Of a DNA stretch of 64,000 nt, positions 17,486-25,389 are shown piece after piece. This stretch comes from Shimwellia blattae DSM 4481 = NBRC 105725 (GTDB lineage: Bacteria; Pseudomonadota; Gammaproteobacteria; Enterobacterales; Enterobacteriaceae), in NCBI RefSeq assembly GCF_000262305.1, contig NC_017910.1:62001-126000 (forward strand), given 5' to 3'. The notes below the pieces were generated by a model. That model was given only the letters and a program-made list of their open reading frames with translations, had not been told where the DNA came from and searched no databases. Made by a program: the position numbers and the translations under genes. Positions within the stretch are counted from its first letter, which is position 1. Each line of letters opens with the position of its first letter.

Positions 17486-17563
17486 CGATGTTCCATTATA
17501 ATGAACATAACCAGAGTGTTTATCAAGACGAACGAATCGTTCATTATAGCGAACGTTCCGTGA
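17486..17563. promoter_or_regulatory. repeated operator-like dyads between azlC and the XRE regulator
   Basis: Two related dyads, GTTCCATTATAATGAAC (about 17488-17504) and GTTCATTATAGCGAAC (about 17538-17553), share GTTC...GAAC arms and an ATTATA core. Extra CGAACG copies lie between and beside them. They are the probable binding sites of the divergent XRE-cupin protein. Coordinates are good to a few bases. Confidence 0.6.
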
Positions 17564-17603
17564 ACGCATTGATAATCTTAGTGGATAAAAGCCGGGAGAT
17601 GTC

Positions 17604-18152
17604 ATGGCACAGCCGATTGCCTTAATTGCCAGAAGCCTGGTGCGCGAGCGTACCCGGGCCGGGTTGTCCCTTGGGGAGGTGGCGCGCCGCGCCGGGATTG
17701 CCAAATCCACCCTGTCTCAGCTGGAGGGAGGCAACGGAAACCCGAGCCTTGAAACCCTGTGGTCACTGTGTGTTGCGCTGGACATCCCTTTTGCCCGCCT
17801 GCTGGAGCCCCAGGCACCTGCCACCCAGGTTATCCGCCGGGGAGAGGGCACCAAAGTGGTGGCCGGGCAGGCCAATTACGAGGCCATTTTGCTGGCCGCA
17901 TGCCCGCCGGGGGCACGGCGCGATATCTACCTGCTGCTCACCCAGCCCGGGGCGGATCGCGAATCACAGCCGCATCCGCCGGGCTCCGTGGAGCATATTA
18001 TCGTTACCCGCGGCCGGGCGCTGGTGGGGCTTATCAGCGCACCGGAAGAGCTGGGGGAGGGGGACTATATTTGCTACCCGGCCGATCAGGCGCATCTGTT
18101 TAAAGCGCTGGAGCCGGATACCACGGCACTACTGGTGGCGGAGCAGAATTAG
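17604..18152 (+). CDS. XRE-family regulator with C-terminal cupin domain
   Basis: A 182-residue regulator. Residues 8-62 form an XRE helix-turn-helix (RTRAGLSLGEVARRAGIAKS, then QLEGGNGNPSLETLWSLCVAL), and residues about 95-180 form a small beta-barrel cupin effector domain (PHPPGSVEHIIVTRGRALV, YICYPADQAHLFKAL). The architecture is common among regulators sitting beside azlCD exporters. The ATG at 17604 has GGGAG seven bases upstream. Placement suggests it controls azlCD, and itself, through the dyads in the shared intergenic region. The ligand is unknown; an amino acid or derivative is a guess from context. Confidence 0.85.
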   Translation: MAQPIALIARSLVRERTRAGLSLGEVARRAGIAKSTLSQLEGGNGNPSLETLWSLCVALDIPFARLLEPQAPATQVIRRGEGTKVVAGQANYEAILLAACPPGARRDIYLLLTQPGADRESQPHPPGSVEHIIVTRGRALVGLISAPEELGEGDYICYPADQAHLFKALEPDTTALLVAEQN

Positions 18153-18244
18153 CGGTGGGTCCGGGTAACCGGTGGCAGTGTGCTGCGAGCAGGATTCAGG
18201 AAATAAAGTGTTCACATTGTCACCACTACTGCACTAAGATAGGC

Positions 18245-18263
18245 TGTTTCCATGTTGGAAACA
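18245..18263. promoter_or_regulatory. probable HigBA operator
   Basis: TGTTTCC-atgtt-GGAAACA is a perfect dyad ending 11 bp before the toxin start codon, the position expected for autorepression by the antitoxin complex. Confidence 0.6.
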
Positions 18264-18274
18264 TGGAGCGCAGG

Positions 18275-18586
18275 ATGCATATTATATCAAGAGCGCCGTT
18301 CGATACCGCGACCAAAATATTCCCTAATCAGGCTGCTGCACTTGATGATCTTTACCGGGTTCTGAAACGTGAGAATTATCGCTCACCGGATGAGATGAGA
18401 ATGCAATTTCCCAGCCTGGACCGGATGAAGCTCCGGGAAAAATGGTGGGTTATTGATGTGGGTGGTGGTCAGCTAAGGGTGATGTTCTTTGCTGATTTTG
18501 AACGGGGAAAGTTGTTCATCAAGCATATTTCTACCCATGCTGAATACGACAAGCTGACGGACTATTACCGGAGGAACAAAGAGTGA
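18275..18586 (+). CDS. higB: type II toxin HigB (mRNA interferase)
   Basis: A 103-residue RelE-superfamily toxin that cleaves mRNA on the ribosome. It shows the E. coli HigB (YgjN) pattern: N-terminal MHIISRAPF, FPSLDRMKLREKWWVIDVGG, ELRV-like QLRVMFFADFERGKLFIKHI and STHAEYDKLTDYY. The ATG at 18275 has GGAGCGCAGG immediately upstream; the open frame back to 18155 lacks similarity. The toxin gene comes first and overlaps the antitoxin by 4 bp (GTGA), the usual higBA order. The pair sits between the azl regulator and the rhamnose operon and appears intact. Confidence 0.9.
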   Translation: MHIISRAPFDTATKIFPNQAAALDDLYRVLKRENYRSPDEMRMQFPSLDRMKLREKWWVIDVGGGQLRVMFFADFERGKLFIKHISTHAEYDKLTDYYRRNKE

Positions 18587-18996
18587 GTTACGCAGAAGCC
18601 ATTAAAACTGCGCAAGCGCTGGCAACCATGTTCCCGCTGCTTGGGGGAAGCACCTCCCGTAAAGATTATGAAGACGCTTTGCGGATGGTGGAGTATCTGG
18701 TCGAACATGAGCCGGATAGCCCGCTGATTGATATGCTGGCCGCCAGGATAGAGAAATACGAGGATGAAGCTCCTGAATTCGCCGAGTTTAACGCGCGCAT
18801 TGCCAGCGTTCCGGCGGGAGTATCGGTACTCAGGGTTATCATGGATCAGTATCATTTAACGCAGAGTGATTTCGAGCAGGAGATTGGTAAAAAATCCCTG
18901 GTTAGCCGTATTTTGAGTGGTCAGCGTTCCCTGACCCTTGCGCATATCAAAGCGCTGGCCGCGCGCTTTCATATTAAGCCTGAGCTGTTCCTCTGA
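18583..18996 (+). CDS. higA: antitoxin HigA
   Basis: A 137-residue antitoxin with a C-terminal XRE-type helix-turn-helix (QYHLTQSDFEQEIGKKSLVS, then RILSGQRSLTLAHIKALAARF, residues about 87-132). The helical N-terminal part (residues 1-75) includes EDEAPEFAEFNA, the region shared with E. coli HigA (YgjM). It begins with GTG inside the toxin's stop codon. It neutralises HigB by direct binding and represses the operon through the dyad upstream. Confidence 0.92.
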   Translation: MSYAEAIKTAQALATMFPLLGGSTSRKDYEDALRMVEYLVEHEPDSPLIDMLAARIEKYEDEAPEFAEFNARIASVPAGVSVLRVIMDQYHLTQSDFEQEIGKKSLVSRILSGQRSLTLAHIKALAARFHIKPELFL

Positions 18997-19007
18997 ATTA
19001 TCCATTC

Positions 19008-19031
19008 ACCCGGCAGACCCTTCTGCCGGGT
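19008..19031. terminator. hairpin between convergent higA and rhaM
   Basis: ACCCGGCAGA-ccct-TCTGCCGGGT is a perfect 10-bp stem 12 bp after the higA stop codon. T-runs are lacking on both sides, so it may be a weak terminator or a stability hairpin. Confidence 0.6.
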
Positions 19032-19054
19032 GATAATGACGGGTCCTGAAGCCG

Positions 19055-19384
19055 TTATTCCAGGTAAAACACCGGCTTCAGTTCCGCACTGCGCGGGCTG
19101 TTATCCGGGTTGGTGGGCATCACCTCGCGCATATACGCCCACCAGCGCTGGCAGACGTCCGTTTGCGCTATCGCGTTCCAGCGCTCTTCTGATTCCACCT
19201 CCACCGTGGCAAACAGCAGGTGGCGCTCCGCGTCGAGATAAATCCCGTAGTGATGGGCACCGTGCTGTTTCAGCACCGCTTCCAGCTCCGGCCAGATGGG
19301 CGAATGGCGGCGCTGATACTCCTGGTGAGCGCCGGGGTTCACCTGCATCACAAAGGCTTTACGGATCAGGGTATTCTGGCTCAC
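19055..19384 (-). CDS. rhaM: L-rhamnose mutarotase
   Basis: Interconverts the alpha and beta anomers of L-rhamnose, supplying the form used by the isomerase. It is a small ferredoxin-like-fold enzyme of 109 residues. Conserved stretches are RKAFVMQVNPGAHQEYQRRH, IWPELEAVLKQHGAHHYGIY with the catalytic His region, and RWWAYMREVMPTNPDNSP. It begins with GTG overlapping the stop of the upstream dehydrogenase by 4 bp, and is about 5 residues longer at the N-terminus than E. coli RhaM (104). It is the last gene of the rhamnose operon. Confidence 0.93.
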   Translation of the reverse strand: MSQNTLIRKAFVMQVNPGAHQEYQRRHSPIWPELEAVLKQHGAHHYGIYLDAERHLLFATVEVESEERWNAIAQTDVCQRWWAYMREVMPTNPDNSPRSAELKPVFYLE

Positions 19385-20529
19385 AGGGCCTCCAGATACA
19401 GGGCGTGCACGTCGTCACGGCTGGCGGTACGCGGGTTACACGGTGCGCAGGGATCTGCCAGGGCTTTATCCAGCCAGCCTTCAATATCCTGCCGGGTGAT
19501 GCCCAGTGCGGCAAAACCGGCCGGGATCCCCACCCGGGCGGAAAGCGTACGGATGGCGTGAATGGCCGCAAGGCTTGCCTGCTCTTCGTCCATATCACGG
19601 GTATCAACCCCCAGCGCACTGGCGATCCGGGCAAAGCGGGCGGGCGCAGACGGGCGGTTAAAGTGTTCAACCACCGGCAGCAGGATAGCGTTACACACCC
19701 CGTGTGGCAGGTTGTGGGTGGCCCCTGGCTGGTGGGCCAGGGCGTGAACCAGCCCGAGACCGGCGCTGTTAAATGCCATTCCCGCCAGATACTGGGCACA
19801 GGCCATCATCTCTCTGGCCTTCAGGTTGTGGCCGTTATCCACCGCCTCCGGTAGCCACTGGCCAATCAGGCGGATGGCTTCCAGGGCGTTCGGATCGGTA
19901 AGCGTATGGGCCCCGGTGGAGACATAGGCTTCAATGGCGTGGGTGAGTGCGTCCATCCCGGTGGCGGCGGTGACCGCAGGCGGGATCGCCAGCATAACGC
20001 TTGCGTCATCCACGGCAATATCCGGAATGATATTGCTGTCGATAATCACCTCTTTGACCTGGCGTTCGCTGTCGGTAATCACGGCGTTGCTGGTCATCTC
20101 GGCGGCAGTACCGGCAGTGGTGTTGATCGCCACCAGGTGAACCCCCGGATGGGTGACATGGCCAACACCCGAATACCGGGTAGAGGGCCCCGGATTGGCG
20201 GTGAGAATTTTAATCGCCTTGGCGGTGTCTATCGGGCTGCCGCCACCAAAGGCGATGATATAGTCGCACTGGTTATCCTGCCAGGCCTGGAACCCCTGCT
20301 GCACCAGGGCTTCGGTCGGGTTCGGGAATACCGAATCAAACAGGTGCCAGTCCATATTGTGCCCGGCCAGGGCGCTGAACAGGCTGTCCAGCAGGCCCAG
20401 TTTCACCAGCTGGCCATCGGTCACAATCAGGGCCTTGCCCCACTGTTTGCCGGAAACCAGTTTCACCATATCGCCGATAGCGCCCGTCCCGTGCAGGCTG
20501 ATTTTGGGTAGAGCAAGGGTAAAGCTCAT
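19381..20529 (-). CDS. fucO: iron-dependent lactaldehyde reductase (FucO-like)
   Basis: A 382-residue group III metal-dependent alcohol dehydrogenase. The NAD-binding motif is FGGGSPIDTAKAI, the metal-ligand region is GMDALTHAIEAY near residues 190-202, and further histidines occur in GLVHALAHQPGATHNLPHGV. Its place between rhaD and rhaM argues that it reduces the L-lactaldehyde released by the aldolase to 1,2-propanediol, as FucO does in E. coli. The sequence is intermediate between FucO and the related YiaY, so the name rests mainly on context. The arrangement occurs in some other enterobacteria but not in E. coli K-12, whose rha operon lacks this gene. Confidence 0.8.
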   Translation of the reverse strand: MSFTLALPKISLHGTGAIGDMVKLVSGKQWGKALIVTDGQLVKLGLLDSLFSALAGHNMDWHLFDSVFPNPTEALVQQGFQAWQDNQCDYIIAFGGGSPIDTAKAIKILTANPGPSTRYSGVGHVTHPGVHLVAINTTAGTAAEMTSNAVITDSERQVKEVIIDSNIIPDIAVDDASVMLAIPPAVTAATGMDALTHAIEAYVSTGAHTLTDPNALEAIRLIGQWLPEAVDNGHNLKAREMMACAQYLAGMAFNSAGLGLVHALAHQPGATHNLPHGVCNAILLPVVEHFNRPSAPARFARIASALGVDTRDMDEEQASLAAIHAIRTLSARVGIPAGFAALGITRQDIEGWLDKALADPCAPCNPRTASRDDVHALYLEAL

Positions 20530-20554
20530 GAGTATCTCCTTGTGTCCGGGCCGG

Positions 20555-21379
20555 TTACAGGGCCAGCGCGCCCGCCAGCGGGGTTACACCAAAGCGTGCC
20601 GCCAGGGCGGCCAGCTCCTCCCGGGAGATGGTCTGCTTCATGCCGCCCATCGACAGCACCTTCACCAGGATCTCGGCAGATTTTTCCGCGGTATCGATAA
20701 GCCCGAAGGCCTCATCAAGGGTCGGGCCGCTGCCGAACACCCCGTGAAATGGCCATAACACCAGGGCGTGCTTGTCCATCTCCCGGGCGGTGGTCTGGCC
20801 AATATCATCAGTACCCGGCACCATCCACGGCAAAATACCTACCCCGTCCGGGAAGACCACCAGGCATTCGGTGCTGCCTTCCCACAGTTTGCGGGTGATA
20901 AGGTTGGTGTCGTTTTCCAGCACATAGGTCAGGGCTATCAGGTTGGTGGCGTGACAGTGCATGATCACGCGATCTTTACCGCCGGTGGCCCTGATGCGGG
21001 CGCAGTGAGATAAAAAATGGGCCGGTAATTCCGAGGTTGGCAGGGCATCCCCCTCCAGCCCCCAGAGGATGTGATACCCGGCGCCGTCACGGTCAACCCG
21101 GACCACGCCAATATTGGCGGCGGTTTCCAGCGCCACATTGCGGAAGAACTTACCCGAACCGGTAACAATAAACGGCGTACCGGCCAGTTCCGGCATCGGC
21201 TGGCTGAGCGGGATATAGCGCGGCGTGGCGTGGAAGTCGGCAGTGTAAGGGGCGATGTCGTCTTCATCCAGGCGCAGGGTCAGGTTGCCGCCGTTGCGCT
21301 CGTCCCAGCCTTTTAACCAGGCGTCGGAAGTGGCTTTGATCATGCCCTGGACAAACCAGGCATCGAGAATCTGTTGCAT
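20555..21379 (-). CDS. rhaD: rhamnulose-1-phosphate aldolase
   Basis: Class II zinc aldolase cleaving L-rhamnulose 1-phosphate to dihydroxyacetone phosphate and L-lactaldehyde. The 274 residues equal the E. coli length. Zinc-ligand histidines are in VIMHCHATNLIAL (near 141-143) and LWPFHGVFGSG (near 212), and the catalytic acid lies in KLWEGSTECLVVFPDG. The N-terminal WLKGWDERNGGNLTLRLDE is the phosphate-binding class II signature. It lies third in the operon, 59 bp after rhaA. Confidence 0.97.
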   Translation of the reverse strand: MQQILDAWFVQGMIKATSDAWLKGWDERNGGNLTLRLDEDDIAPYTADFHATPRYIPLSQPMPELAGTPFIVTGSGKFFRNVALETAANIGVVRVDRDGAGYHILWGLEGDALPTSELPAHFLSHCARIRATGGKDRVIMHCHATNLIALTYVLENDTNLITRKLWEGSTECLVVFPDGVGILPWMVPGTDDIGQTTAREMDKHALVLWPFHGVFGSGPTLDEAFGLIDTAEKSAEILVKVLSMGGMKQTISREELAALAARFGVTPLAGALAL

Positions 21380-21438
21380 TGTCTGTTACCCCGTTAAGCC
21401 GGGCAGTGTGCCCGGCAGAGTGATAGTGGTGGTGGCGT

Positions 21439-22698
21439 TTAGCCGCGCTGGCTGAGGATGCTTTGCTCGTAGTGGCGCACTGTGGTCAGCCACTCGCTGC
21501 CTGCCGGAACGTCGTGGCGCTGGCAGTACATCTCCCACACCGCCTGCCAGGGCAGGGATTTTTGCTCTTCCAGCAGTGCCAGGCGGGCAGTGTAGTCCCC
21601 GGCGGCCTCCAGCTGGCGTAACTGGTCCGTTGGCTCCAGCAGGGCGCGCAGCAGGGCTTTTTTCATATTGCGGGTGCCGATAACCCAGGCGGCAATCCGG
21701 TTGATGGAAGCATCAAAGAAATCCAGGCCGATATGTACCCGCCCGAACAGGTCATGGCGCACGATCTCGCTGGCGATAGCCTGGGTTTCGTCATCCAGCA
21801 GGACCACGTGGTCGCTGTCCCAGCGTACCGGGCGGCTCACATGCAGCAGCAGGCGCGGCACATAGAGCATGGCGGCGGAAATTTTGTCGGAAATCACCTC
21901 GGTGGGGTGGAAGTGGCCCGCATCCAGGCACAAGGCGGTCTGGCGGCTGGTGGCATACCCCATGTAAAACTCGTTTGAGCCCACGGTGTAGCTTTCTGCG
22001 CCAATGCCGAACAGCTTGCTTTCTACTGCGTCAATATGGTGTGCCGGGTTCAGCTTTTCGCTTATCACCTCATCCAGGGCGGCGGCCAGGCGCTGGCGCG
22101 GCGCCAGGCGATCGACGGTAATGTCTTTCATGCCGTCCGGGATCCAGATATTCATCACAGACGGGGTGCCCAGCTGTTCACCGAAGTAGGCAGAAATCCG
22201 GCGGCTGGCCTTGCAGTGATCTATCCAGAACTGGCGGATTTCCGGGTCCGCGTGGGAGAGGGTAAACCCGTCGGCACTCAGGGGGTGCGAGAAGCACGAC
22301 GGGTTAAAGTCCAGCCCCAGCTGGTGGGTTTTGGCCCACTCTACCCAGTTTTTAAAGTGCTCCGGTTTGATCTTATCCCGGGATACCGGCGTTTCAGACT
22401 CCAGATAGATAGCGTGCAGGTTAAGGCGCTTTGGCCCCGGGATCAGGCTCAGCGCCTGTTCCAGATCGGCCCGCAGCTCCTCTGCATTACGCGCCTTGCC
22501 CGGGTAGTTACCGGTGGCCTGGATCCCGCCGGTCAGATTGCCCTGCGGGTTTTCAAAACCGGCCACGTCGTCACCCTGCCAGCAGTGCATGGATACCGGC
22601 AGGCGGTCCAGCTGTTGCAGGGCGTGTTCGACATCAATGCCTGCGGCGGCAAAACGCTGTTTAGCCAGTTGCCAGGCCTGTTCAAGTTGAGTAGTCAT
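21439..22698 (-). CDS. rhaA: L-rhamnose isomerase
   Basis: Converts L-rhamnose to L-rhamnulose with Mn2+ in a TIM-barrel fold. From the ATG at 22698 the product has 419 residues, the E. coli length, and begins MTTQLEQAWQLAKQRFAAAG. Metal-binding histidine and aspartate residues are in LCLDAGHFHPTE and WDSDHVVLLDDE. The start codon overlaps the rhaB stop (ATGA), with AGGAG eight to nine bases upstream inside rhaB; the slightly longer frame beginning at 22704 has no better ribosome site. Confidence 0.97.
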   Translation of the reverse strand: MTTQLEQAWQLAKQRFAAAGIDVEHALQQLDRLPVSMHCWQGDDVAGFENPQGNLTGGIQATGNYPGKARNAEELRADLEQALSLIPGPKRLNLHAIYLESETPVSRDKIKPEHFKNWVEWAKTHQLGLDFNPSCFSHPLSADGFTLSHADPEIRQFWIDHCKASRRISAYFGEQLGTPSVMNIWIPDGMKDITVDRLAPRQRLAAALDEVISEKLNPAHHIDAVESKLFGIGAESYTVGSNEFYMGYATSRQTALCLDAGHFHPTEVISDKISAAMLYVPRLLLHVSRPVRWDSDHVVLLDDETQAIASEIVRHDLFGRVHIGLDFFDASINRIAAWVIGTRNMKKALLRALLEPTDQLRQLEAAGDYTARLALLEEQKSLPWQAVWEMYCQRHDVPAGSEWLTTVRHYEQSILSQRG

Positions 22699-24164
22699 GC
22701 GCAAAGCTCCTTTGTGTGGCGGTTTTGCTGCGAGCGGGCAACAAAACGGGCAAGGTTGCCAGTCGGATCAGGGGTATAGGTGATGAGGTGATGGTTGTTG
22801 CGCACCACCTGGCGGAACGCGTCCACGTCCCGCAGTAAATCTCGGGCCATCAGCTGAATGCCGATATTGCCAAGGGTGGAGGCCTCCACCGGGCCCGCCA
22901 GTACCGGGATCCCGCAGGCATCGGCACATAGCTGGTTGAGCAGGGTATTCTGGCTGCCACCGCCCACAATATGCAGGTGGGTGAACGGGCGGCCGCGCAG
23001 GGCGGAGAGCTCCTCAAGCACCGTGGCGTACAGCAGCGCCAGGCTGTCAAAAATACAGCGCGCCAGTTCGGCCGCGGTTTGCGGCACCGGCTGGCCGCTT
23101 TCCCGGCAGGCGGCCTGAATTTCCGCGCTCATGCTCTCCGGGTTGATAAACCGGTCGTCATTCGGGTGAATGGTGTAGCGGCAGGCGGGGATCTGGCGGG
23201 CCTGCTCTATCAGCCGGGGGACATCGCTTATCTGCTGCTCAGCGCAGACCCGCTGCAACAGCCACAGGCCCATAATGTTTTTCAGCACCCGGTAGCGCCC
23301 CTCGGCCCCGCCTTCATTGGTGATATTGGCCGCCAGCGCCCGGGGGCTGGTATACGGGGTCTGGCTTTCAAAGCCCATCAGCGACCAGGTCCCGGAAGAG
23401 AGATACGCGGCCTGGTCATCCTGTAGCGGGGCGGCAATCACCGCGCTGGCCGTATCGTGGGTGGCAACGGAAACCACCGGAATACGGTTGTGCTGCGGGC
23501 AGATCCAGTGGCCGATAACATTGCCCGGGTGGGTGGGTGTGCCAAACCAGCGGCGCGGTACGCCCGCCCAGGCCAGCAGGGTGTCATCCCAGTCGTCGCT
23601 GTTAATATTCACCAGTTGGGTGGTGGTGGCGTTGGTATATTCCCAGTTCATGGTGCCGGTTAACCGGTAGCATAAATAGTCCGGTATCAGCAGCAGATGG
23701 GCGACGCGCGCCAGCAATTCTGGCTGCTGCTCACGCAGGGCGCGCAGCTGGTAGAGGGTATTAAACGGCAGAAACTGGATCCCGGTGCGCTGGTAAATCG
23801 CGTCGCGGCCCAGGGCCTGGCAGGCCTGCTCCTGTATACCCCGGGTGCGGTTATCCCGGTAGGCCACCGGCAGGCCAACCCGGTTGCCCTGCGCATCCAG
23901 CAGGACAAAGTCCACGCCCCAGGTATCAATGCCGATACTATCGATCAGGATGCCCTCATCACAGATTCTGGCCAGGCCAAGGCGGATATGGTGCTCCAGG
24001 TTATCCACATCCCAGGTCTCCTGGTTCTCAACCCGGTGCAGGCCATTGGCGAAGCGGTGAATCTCCCGCAGGGTAAGGTTGCCGGTGGTTGTCTCATAGC
24101 GGGCCAGCATTACGCGGCCGCTGGAGGCACCTAAATCAACAGCAACACAGTGGTGAACAGTCAT
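22695..24164 (-). CDS. rhaB: L-rhamnulose kinase
   Basis: FGGY-family sugar kinase that phosphorylates L-rhamnulose at O-1. The 489 residues match E. coli RhaB. The N-terminal ATP-binding phosphate loop is AVDLGASSGRVML, the catalytic aspartate lies in GIDTWGVDFVLLD, and the adenosine motif is LHIVGGGSQNTLLNQL. It is the first gene of rhaBAD-fucO-rhaM, divergent from rhaSR, and is expected to be activated by RhaS and CRP from the intergenic region. Confidence 0.97.
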   Translation of the reverse strand: MTVHHCVAVDLGASSGRVMLARYETTTGNLTLREIHRFANGLHRVENQETWDVDNLEHHIRLGLARICDEGILIDSIGIDTWGVDFVLLDAQGNRVGLPVAYRDNRTRGIQEQACQALGRDAIYQRTGIQFLPFNTLYQLRALREQQPELLARVAHLLLIPDYLCYRLTGTMNWEYTNATTTQLVNINSDDWDDTLLAWAGVPRRWFGTPTHPGNVIGHWICPQHNRIPVVSVATHDTASAVIAAPLQDDQAAYLSSGTWSLMGFESQTPYTSPRALAANITNEGGAEGRYRVLKNIMGLWLLQRVCAEQQISDVPRLIEQARQIPACRYTIHPNDDRFINPESMSAEIQAACRESGQPVPQTAAELARCIFDSLALLYATVLEELSALRGRPFTHLHIVGGGSQNTLLNQLCADACGIPVLAGPVEASTLGNIGIQLMARDLLRDVDAFRQVVRNNHHLITYTPDPTGNLARFVARSQQNRHTKELCA

Positions 24165-24466
24165 GACGGGCTCCTTGCGAAAATCACTGGTTGCCAGTCT
24201 AGGAGCCTGCCCGGGTGTTCACCTTCGTACTAATGACAGCCCGTAAACGGGGCTGGCAGGAAACCAAAGATAAGCGTGAGTCGCTTCACAAATTGCCGCG
24301 CAGGGGCGGAAATCGCCCGGTGTGACAGCCGCCGCATTTCGCGATATTTCCCGCCATATCTTGAATAACCTGCAGCTTTTGCCCCGTTTGGTGTCGAAAC
24401 TTTAAGGCCGTAACCGGGTTGCTTCTCTAGTATCGAAGGACATTTCCGCAGGAGGGGGTAACAGCA
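24165..24466. promoter_or_regulatory. rhaB-rhaS divergent control region
   Basis: This 302-bp gap separates the catabolic operon from rhaSR. A good CRP site, CGTGA-gtcgct-TCACA, lies at 24275-24290. By analogy with E. coli, RhaS and RhaR half-sites should flank it on either side. I can see TTTCCTGCCAG-like half-sites on the minus strand near 24255-24266, but they are not decisive. Confidence 0.65.
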
Positions 24467-25300
24467 ATGACACAGTTACACGGGTTTGATTTCTTCCCGG
24501 CGGGCGGTGGCAGCGTGGCAATAGAGCCGCGCCAGCCCCAGACCCGGTTTCCTGAACATGACCATGATTTCTATGAAATTGTTATTGTTGAGCACGGCAC
24601 CGGCACCCATATTTTTAACGGCCAGCCCTACACCCTGAGCGGCGGCTCCGTGTGCTTTGTGCGTGACCATGACCGGCACCTGTATGAACACACCGACAAT
24701 CTGTGCCTGATCAACGTACTGTACCGCTCGCCGCACGGGTTCAGCTTTTTATCCGGGCTGGATAAGCTGCTCCCCCAGGAGCAGAACGGGAGCTACCCGT
24801 CTCACTGGCGCATCAGCCCGGCGATTTTGCAGCAGGTGTGCGGCCTGGCCCGGCAGCTGGAGCAGGATGGCACCGGGAGCGATCCCCACGGCATTGCCCG
24901 GCGTGAAATCCTGTTTATGCAGCTGCTGCTGTTGCTGCGCCAGGGCAACCAGGCCGATGCGGCCAGCAATAACGGGGGGCTTAACCAGCTGCTGGGCTGG
25001 CTGGAGGAGCACTACGCAGAGGAGATCTGCTGGGACAGCCTGGCCGACGATTTCTCCCTCTCCTTACGGACACTGCACCGCCAGTTAAAACAGCGCACCG
25101 GGCTGACGCCCCAGCGTTTTCTGAACCGCCTGCGGCTGGGGAAAGCGCACCACCTGTTGCGCCATAGTGAAGACAGCGTCACGGATATTGCTTTTCGCTG
25201 CGGTTTTGGCGACAGCAACCACTTTTCGACCCTGTTTAAGCGCGAATTTAGCTGGTCCCCCCGGGATGTGCGCCAGGGGCGCGACCGCACCCTGCAATAG
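24467..25300 (+). CDS. rhaS: AraC-family activator of rhaBAD and rhaT
   Basis: Rhamnose-responsive activator of 277 residues (278 in E. coli). The N-terminal cupin (residues 1-165) binds rhamnose, with HDHDFYEIVIVEHGTGTHIF and SVCFVRDHDRHLYE. The C-terminal AraC domain has two helix-turn-helix units, CWDSLADDFSLSLRTLHRQL and SVTDIAFRCGFGDSNHFSTL, ending RDVRQGRDRTLQ. The ATG at 24467 has GCAGGAGG upstream. It precedes rhaR in the same direction. Confidence 0.97.
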   Translation: MTQLHGFDFFPAGGGSVAIEPRQPQTRFPEHDHDFYEIVIVEHGTGTHIFNGQPYTLSGGSVCFVRDHDRHLYEHTDNLCLINVLYRSPHGFSFLSGLDKLLPQEQNGSYPSHWRISPAILQQVCGLARQLEQDGTGSDPHGIARREILFMQLLLLLRQGNQADAASNNGGLNQLLGWLEEHYAEEICWDSLADDFSLSLRTLHRQLKQRTGLTPQRFLNRLRLGKAHHLLRHSEDSVTDIAFRCGFGDSNHFSTLFKREFSWSPRDVRQGRDRTLQ

Positions 25301-25389
25301 CCGGGCGTTATCGGCAATTCGCGAACAGATTCACTGTTTTTGGCCCCGTAAAAAGAAATAATTATCACTTTCTGATCCGGATACCGGGC

